A stretch of 64,000 nucleotides of DNA from Cordilura impudica (Eukaryota > Arthropoda > Insecta > Diptera > Scathophagidae), in the NCBI GenBank assembly GCA_963682025.1, contig OY821517.1, positions 235,242,496 to 235,306,495 of the forward strand. The letters are read 5' to 3'. Shown here piece after piece: positions 59,597-64,000 of this stretch (positions are counted from its first letter, which is position 1; each line of letters starts with the position of its first letter). Under the pieces are notes generated by a model that saw only the letters and a list, made by a program, of their open reading frames with translations, ran no database searches and had not been told where the DNA came from. A program made the translations under genes and the position numbers.

Positions 59597-60087
59597 AATT
59601 ATTTCAATCCATTCATTTAAAATCAAATAAATGTCAAACTAACAGAATTACAATTTTAAACGAAAACAAAGTGTTAATAAACTTTCATATGGAAAACTTA
59701 CTTCATTCATTTAAATCTTATGCCTTGTTTTCGTCATTAACTAGAACAAAGAGTTAATAAACTTTGTACTGAAATTTTGTTTATTCATTTCAGTTCATTC
59801 ATTTAAAATAAATGTCAAATCACCAAAACTACAGTTTTAAAACAAAAACAAAGTGTCAATAAACCTTTGTATAAGAACTCACTTTGTTTTCATTCACTTC
59901 CTACAAAATACAATATTATTTTATGACCAACCACTTAAACGTTCTATAAAAAAAAACCAATAGCATAAGCATATTTTGTACTGAATGAATATAGTTTTAG
60001 ATTAAGAATATTTTTGTATAAAGATATAGAAAAGGGCAGTTCATATTAACAACTCAACCAAATGAGTTCGTGGACTTTTATTTAACT
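59597..60087 (+). repeat. 3' LTR of the errantivirus, first part missing
   Basis: It matches 21,290-21,794 of the 5' LTR with substitutions and small indels, so the first 176 bases are lacking. Three AACAAAGWGTYAATAAAC repeats remain. It ends TTTAACT, followed by the CGCG target duplication. Confidence 0.88.
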
Positions 60088-60091
60088 CGCG

Positions 60092-60819
60092 TATGGGTTG
60101 CGGCTCCCATAAAAATTTACTAAGCCGCAATTTTTTCATATTTTTCATTGAAATAGCAGTCTTGAGGTAAAATTTAGGAGAACTTCAGTGAACTGAGCTT
60201 TAAGCTTAAAACCCATATTTGAATGTTAAATGAGGCAGAATCATTGTTGGAAACGTTTTATACAAGCCGGTATAGACACGTCATAAAACGTTACACATAG
60301 CGGTATAAAAATAAAACTCTATTTACCTTTATCCCTCAAAATAAAACTCTATTTACCTGTATTCTCAAAATTTTTATAATTGATATTTATAAATATTTAA
60401 TACATTACTTTTCCTTTAATTACCCAACAATATTTAATTAAATTTGTTTATTTTGAAAAAAAAATTTTTTTTAAATTTTAGCTGATTTTTTTTACTAATA
60501 AATTTGTTTCAGATTACTAAAATTTTCTTCAATTTTAAAAGAAGAAAAATTTTAATTAGTTTAAGGAAATTATTTAATTGATTAAAAAAAATAGTAAATT
60601 GGAAATTGAAATTTATATTTAAATTAAAATTTGAATTGTTCTTTGTATTCAAAAGAAAAAAAAGGAATGATTTAACCACAACTGGGTTTTGTTGTACGAA
60701 CGTGAATTTACATTCCAATAATATAAATTGGTTAAATTTTCACAAGTTTTGTTTTTTCACATTTGTTGCACGTTTTTTTTTTTATTGTTCGGGTAAGAAG
60801 TTTATCGACGGTTTATAGT
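60092..60819. other. Upstream region of the last gypsy element
   Basis: AT-rich. A direct repeat AAAATAAAACTCTATTTACC occurs at about 60,308 and 60,339. I cannot place the LTR or primer site of the following element with confidence. Confidence 0.35.
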
Positions 60820-62270
60820 ATGAGCGTTCTTACGCATAGTTCTGCTCGCGGTTCGAAAAATAGCTCTAACTCACCCAGAGGTAGGGGTATATCTTTAAAT
60901 ACACCCAAATCGTTAGAAGATCTTCTTACCCCTTCTCAGACGCAACCTAAAGTAGTTCACTCCACATCACGTAGCTCGAGTGCTTCAGTTGTCAGTAACA
61001 TTTTACAATCTTTTTCTACTGAACATCCAATTAGTATTCTTACTCAGCAACAGGACAAATTATCTGACATTTCTAAGTTAAGTCAAAGTTCATTAAAAGA
61101 TTTTCTTCAACCTACCGGTTTTATTGATAACCAAAATCAATTACACACCTCCTTAAAAATGGCTTCGTCCAATGATACTGCACCTCCAAATCAGCCAATT
61201 CCGACGGAAATGTTGGAACAAACAATGTTCTAATAGCCATGGTACAACAAGCAATTCGATCCACTCAGGATGAGTTCAGATCAGAACTTAATTCCTTATT
61301 CTAATTTGACCCAAACACCACATTCTTCTGGAAACTCACCGATAAATGTTCCATACGAAAATACCCAAAATCATGACCCATCAGACCCTGCTCCCGAAGG
61401 TATGATTCAACCACCGACGTTTCATAGGTAGAATAAAGTAGATCTACAAAAATGGGAAGTCTCATTTGATGGTACCGGAGTCGTTTCGGACTTCCTGTTT
61501 AAAATCGATACCCTTTGAAAAGATCTCGTTGTTCCAACGAACATTTACTTGCAAACTTCCAAATGTTTCTTGGCGGCAAAGCTGAAAATGGTATTGGAAT
61601 TTCATGAAACAAGATAGTGGCCGTACATGTCCGTTTCTGCAATATTGCATTACTCAATAATTTGTCACTTTGGAGACGGATCATGATATTGTTTTGAAAA
61701 TTTACATGCGAAAACAGCAACCAAAAGAATCATATGATGATTTCTATTGCGCTATTATTTCTATGAATACGCGAATGAAGAAACTTATAATGTAGGCCAA
61801 GCTTATAGATATATTGAAGAAGAATGTTAATTTTAACCTTAACTTAATGGTTTTTAATACAAACCCTAGGAGTCTACGCTCTTTAAGACACTTTGAACGA
61901 AATGCGGAAATAGTTCTTAGCGAAACCAAAATACAATTACCTGTCACAAAATTTCCACGTCACGTAAATGAAATATAAACTGACCCTGTAGAAGAAGATG
62001 ACCTTGAAGCCGAAAAAGACCCACAAATAGAATCAAATCAAGTTTCCCGTCGCACGACGCAACCACACTGTTTAAAAATTACATGTTGGAATTGTTTATC
62101 CTTTGGCCATTCTTACATTTATTGCCCTGAGTAAATTAGGCACATCTTTTGTTACAAGTGTGTAATTACCAAAAAGTGTACGAATACACATCTGGGAAGC
62201 CGAAAACGGAGTGAGATGGCCACCGGGGACTCTGGTTCCCAGACACTAACCCCGAGTTGTTAATCGATAA
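60820..62270 (+). pseudogene. gag: Gypsy-group gag with zinc knuckle, broken
   Basis: An ATG at 60,820 (MSVLTHSSARGSKNSS) opens 138 codons rich in Ser, Thr and Gln. After stops and shifts, capsid-like fragments follow (KWEVSFDGTGVVSDFLFKID at about 61,452; YEYANEETYNV). A CCHC zinc knuckle, CWNCLSFGHSYIYC, is encoded at 62,084-62,125, and a second partial one (FCYKCG) follows a stop. The knuckle separates it from the errantivirus, whose gag lacks one. Family role is RNA packaging. Confidence 0.7.
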
Positions 62271-62479
62271 AACGAGGAATCTTCCACAGGAATATGAATC
62301 TAGATCACGGCTCTCGGAGAACTTTTCAGACAAATTAGCTGACAAACCATTTTAAACTTCCGACTTCGTTTCAAGAATAGAAAAGCTTTTCGTAAGTTAA
62401 CAGAATATTGTTCGTGGTGTGGCAAAGAAGATGAAAGACCATTTGCTAACATTAGAATTATCATAATATACGTTTAAGA

Positions 62480-64000
62480 CCCTTTCGATCTCTTATATTA
62501 ACCGCGGATGGTTTCAAAAATACTGTTTTAAGTCGTTGCAAATTACCCGTTCTCTATAAAGGCGTTACCAAAGATATAGATTTTTACATTGTATCTTCAT
62601 TGACCCAAGAAGCCTACTTAGGTTTAGATGTTGTTTTGCTGTTGCCCAAATATTATACCTATTTTAGAGTCCTTAGACATAGAACCTTCAGAAAATAAGG
62701 ATCTACGTTTTCATAATTTAACTCCTGAGCAAAAACTTCAGTTAGAATCAGTCGTATTTCAATTTCCGCACGAAGCTTTTGGAAGCTCACATAGGCATTG
62801 GTGATTCTGTTCCCATAAAGTGCAAACATTATCCACTTTATCCACCAAGATAAGCCGAAGTCTACCATGAAATTGATCGACTACTGAAAATGGGCGTAAT
62901 AGAAGAGTCCAACTCACCTTGGTGCTTCCCAGTTGTTAACGGTAGAAAACCCAGCAAAGTGCGTTTGTGCATTGGTTCTCGGAAATGGAACCTTATTACA
63001 AAGAAAGACTCTTACCCTCTTCCCCATATTAACGGTTTCCTAAGCAGGTTGAAGGACACTTACTTTATTAGCGGTATCGACTTGGAGGGTGCTTTTTTCC
63101 AAATACGACTCACAGAGTCATCAAAGGAGAAAACTGCCTTTGCAGACCGCTCTATCAATATCATGTTATGATTTTCGAGCTCTGTAGCGGTCTTCAATCA
63201 ATGTCCCGTTTAATTGTCAAGACAATACCATCTCGGTTAAGAGCAAATGTCTTTATCTACCTAGTCGACCTTTTGGTCTCCATTTCCACTTTTGACGAAC
63301 ATTTAAATTTACTTCAAGTCGCAAAATGCCTGAAAGATGCAGGTTTAACCATTAACGTAGCCAGGAGGAAACTCTGTCAAAGTGAGATTAAGTACTTAGG
63401 ATACCGTATTGGTAAGGGCTGTCTCAAAGTTGACCCGGACAAAATATCAGCGATAGTAAATTTTCCATTACCGTTTTATAGTTATGGCAAATTAGTACCG
63501 ATCGTTTACAGAACATTTTTCTAACATGGCTGGTCCTCTTACGAATTGTTTACGTAAACAAAACGGTAAATTTTCGCTTACTCCCGACGCAATTGATAGT
63601 TTTATGAAACTTAAAGTAGCTTTATCTAGTGCCCCCGTCCTAGCTCATCCCGATGTTCCTAAATAATTTATCATTCAATGTGATGCATCACGCGTGAGCG
63701 TAGGTGACGTGATACTCCAGGTGGATAATGGCGGTAAGAAAATACCTATATCCATTGTTTCCCTAAAGTTAAACAGTTGCCAACGTAACTACACTGTAAC
63801 CGAGCTAGAGTGTTTAGTCGCGGTAGTTAGTGTTAAACGATTCCGACTCTATATAGAGAGATTGTCTTTTCGAATAATCACTGATCATTCCAGATTAAAA
63901 TGGTTGAGTTACAGGGATTTGAGTTCAAAATGGAACATAGGAAAGGCTCTCTAAATGTAGTCCCCGACACCCTGTCGCGTTTTGACATTGATTCCATGGA
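62480..64000 (+). pseudogene. pol: Gypsy-group pol: protease remnant, RT and RNase H (runs off window)
   Basis: A protease-like remnant (LTADGFKNTVLSRCKLPVL, then YLGLDVVLL) precedes RT. The RT pieces at 62,868-63,171 and 63,168-63,524 contain MGVIEESNSPWCFPVV, KDSYPLPHINGFLSRL, SGIDLEGAFFQIRL and KYLGYRIGKG. The catalytic box reads YLVD instead of YLDD at about 63,258, so an essential Asp is lost. RNase H follows from 63,670 (QCDASRVSVGDVILQ, NYTVTELECLVAVV, RIITDHSRLKWL) and is cut by the window edge near NVVPDTLSRF. Several stops and frameshifts. Resembles Osvaldo/Ulysses-like gypsy elements in layout (weak inference). Confidence 0.8.

Larger units (their letters stand above)
21114..60087 (+). 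mobile_element. Errantivirus (17.6/297/ZAM-like gypsy) split by nested insertions
   Basis: The outer ends are AGTTAAG at 21,114 and TTAACT at 60,087, flanked by CGCG on both sides (21,110-21,113; 60,088-60,091). The order LTR, tRNA-Ser type primer site, gag, protease, RT, RNase H, integrase, env, LTR is colinear once the insertions are ignored. Its own sequence is in 21,114-25,339, 26,651-27,142, 33,078-33,265, 54,991-55,282, 55,775-56,450 and 59,597-60,087. All ORFs are broken. The end of env and the first part of the 3' LTR are missing. It is an old endogenous copy. Confidence 0.85.

Noticed and set aside
56447..59600. AATT as a 4-bp target duplication of the 3.1-kb element
   Set aside because: Left flank is env and right flank is mid-LTR, so they were not one target; AATT is also self-complementary and may belong to the TIR.

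Overview
The window looks like AT-rich nuclear DNA from a fly, probably a calyptrate or muscoid dipteran (inference). The basis is the mix of elements: mini-me/DINE-1-like elements with CAGACGGA microsatellites, an errantivirus (17.6/297/ZAM-like gypsy) with a tRNA-Ser type primer site, DD41D mariners and Transib elements. I see no host gene, rRNA, tRNA or CRISPR. Nearly everything recognisable is a transposable element or its debris.

Left part (1-21,109). The 3' end of a hAT-type transposase is followed by an abrupt, GC-richer island. That island holds a 520-residue Pro/Ser/Thr-rich ORF, a TATA+Inr core promoter and three hairpins with a nearly invariant loop. Next come a frameshifted minus-strand gypsy gag, a two-phase minisatellite, several MITEs and a mini-me-like 3' module (to 11,137). 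An 8.76 kb composite mini-me/Helentron-like element (copy A, 11,548-20,311) fills the rest.

Centre and right (21,114-60,087). One errantivirus occupies this whole span. Its outer ends AGTTAA...TTAACT are flanked by the 4-bp duplication CGCG. It has been blown apart by nested insertions: a DD41D mariner (25,340-26,650, TA); a long-inverted-repeat TA element (27,143-33,077) carrying a decayed Transib (28,245-33,035, GGGCG), which itself carries a family-B mini-me element (31,054-31,854); a CAAGAATC-ended element (33,266-54,990) carrying a well-kept Transib (33,521-36,535, CATTG), a long-TIR element of unassigned family here called C (36,660-52,641, GTATACAC) and a deleted mariner (53,359-54,304, TA); a TTA-target MITE (55,283-55,774); and a 3.1 kb element with about 440-bp TIRs (56,451-59,596). 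Element C was hit by an inverted family-B element, and that was split by composite copy B (40,362-50,586). The deepest nesting is five levels.

Composite copies A and B are nearly identical and have the same 5' end, but they stop at the second and third 3' terminators respectively. The simplest reading is rolling-circle read-through. Copy A also carries a MITE that copy B lacks, which gives an exact empty site.

Right edge (60,088-64,000). A second gypsy-group element on the plus strand (gag, zinc knuckle, RT, RNase H) has many stops and runs off the window. The gene sets do not form host pathways; each is the mobilisation machinery of its own element, mostly broken. The best preserved transposases are Transib #2, the 56.4-59.6 kb element and element C.
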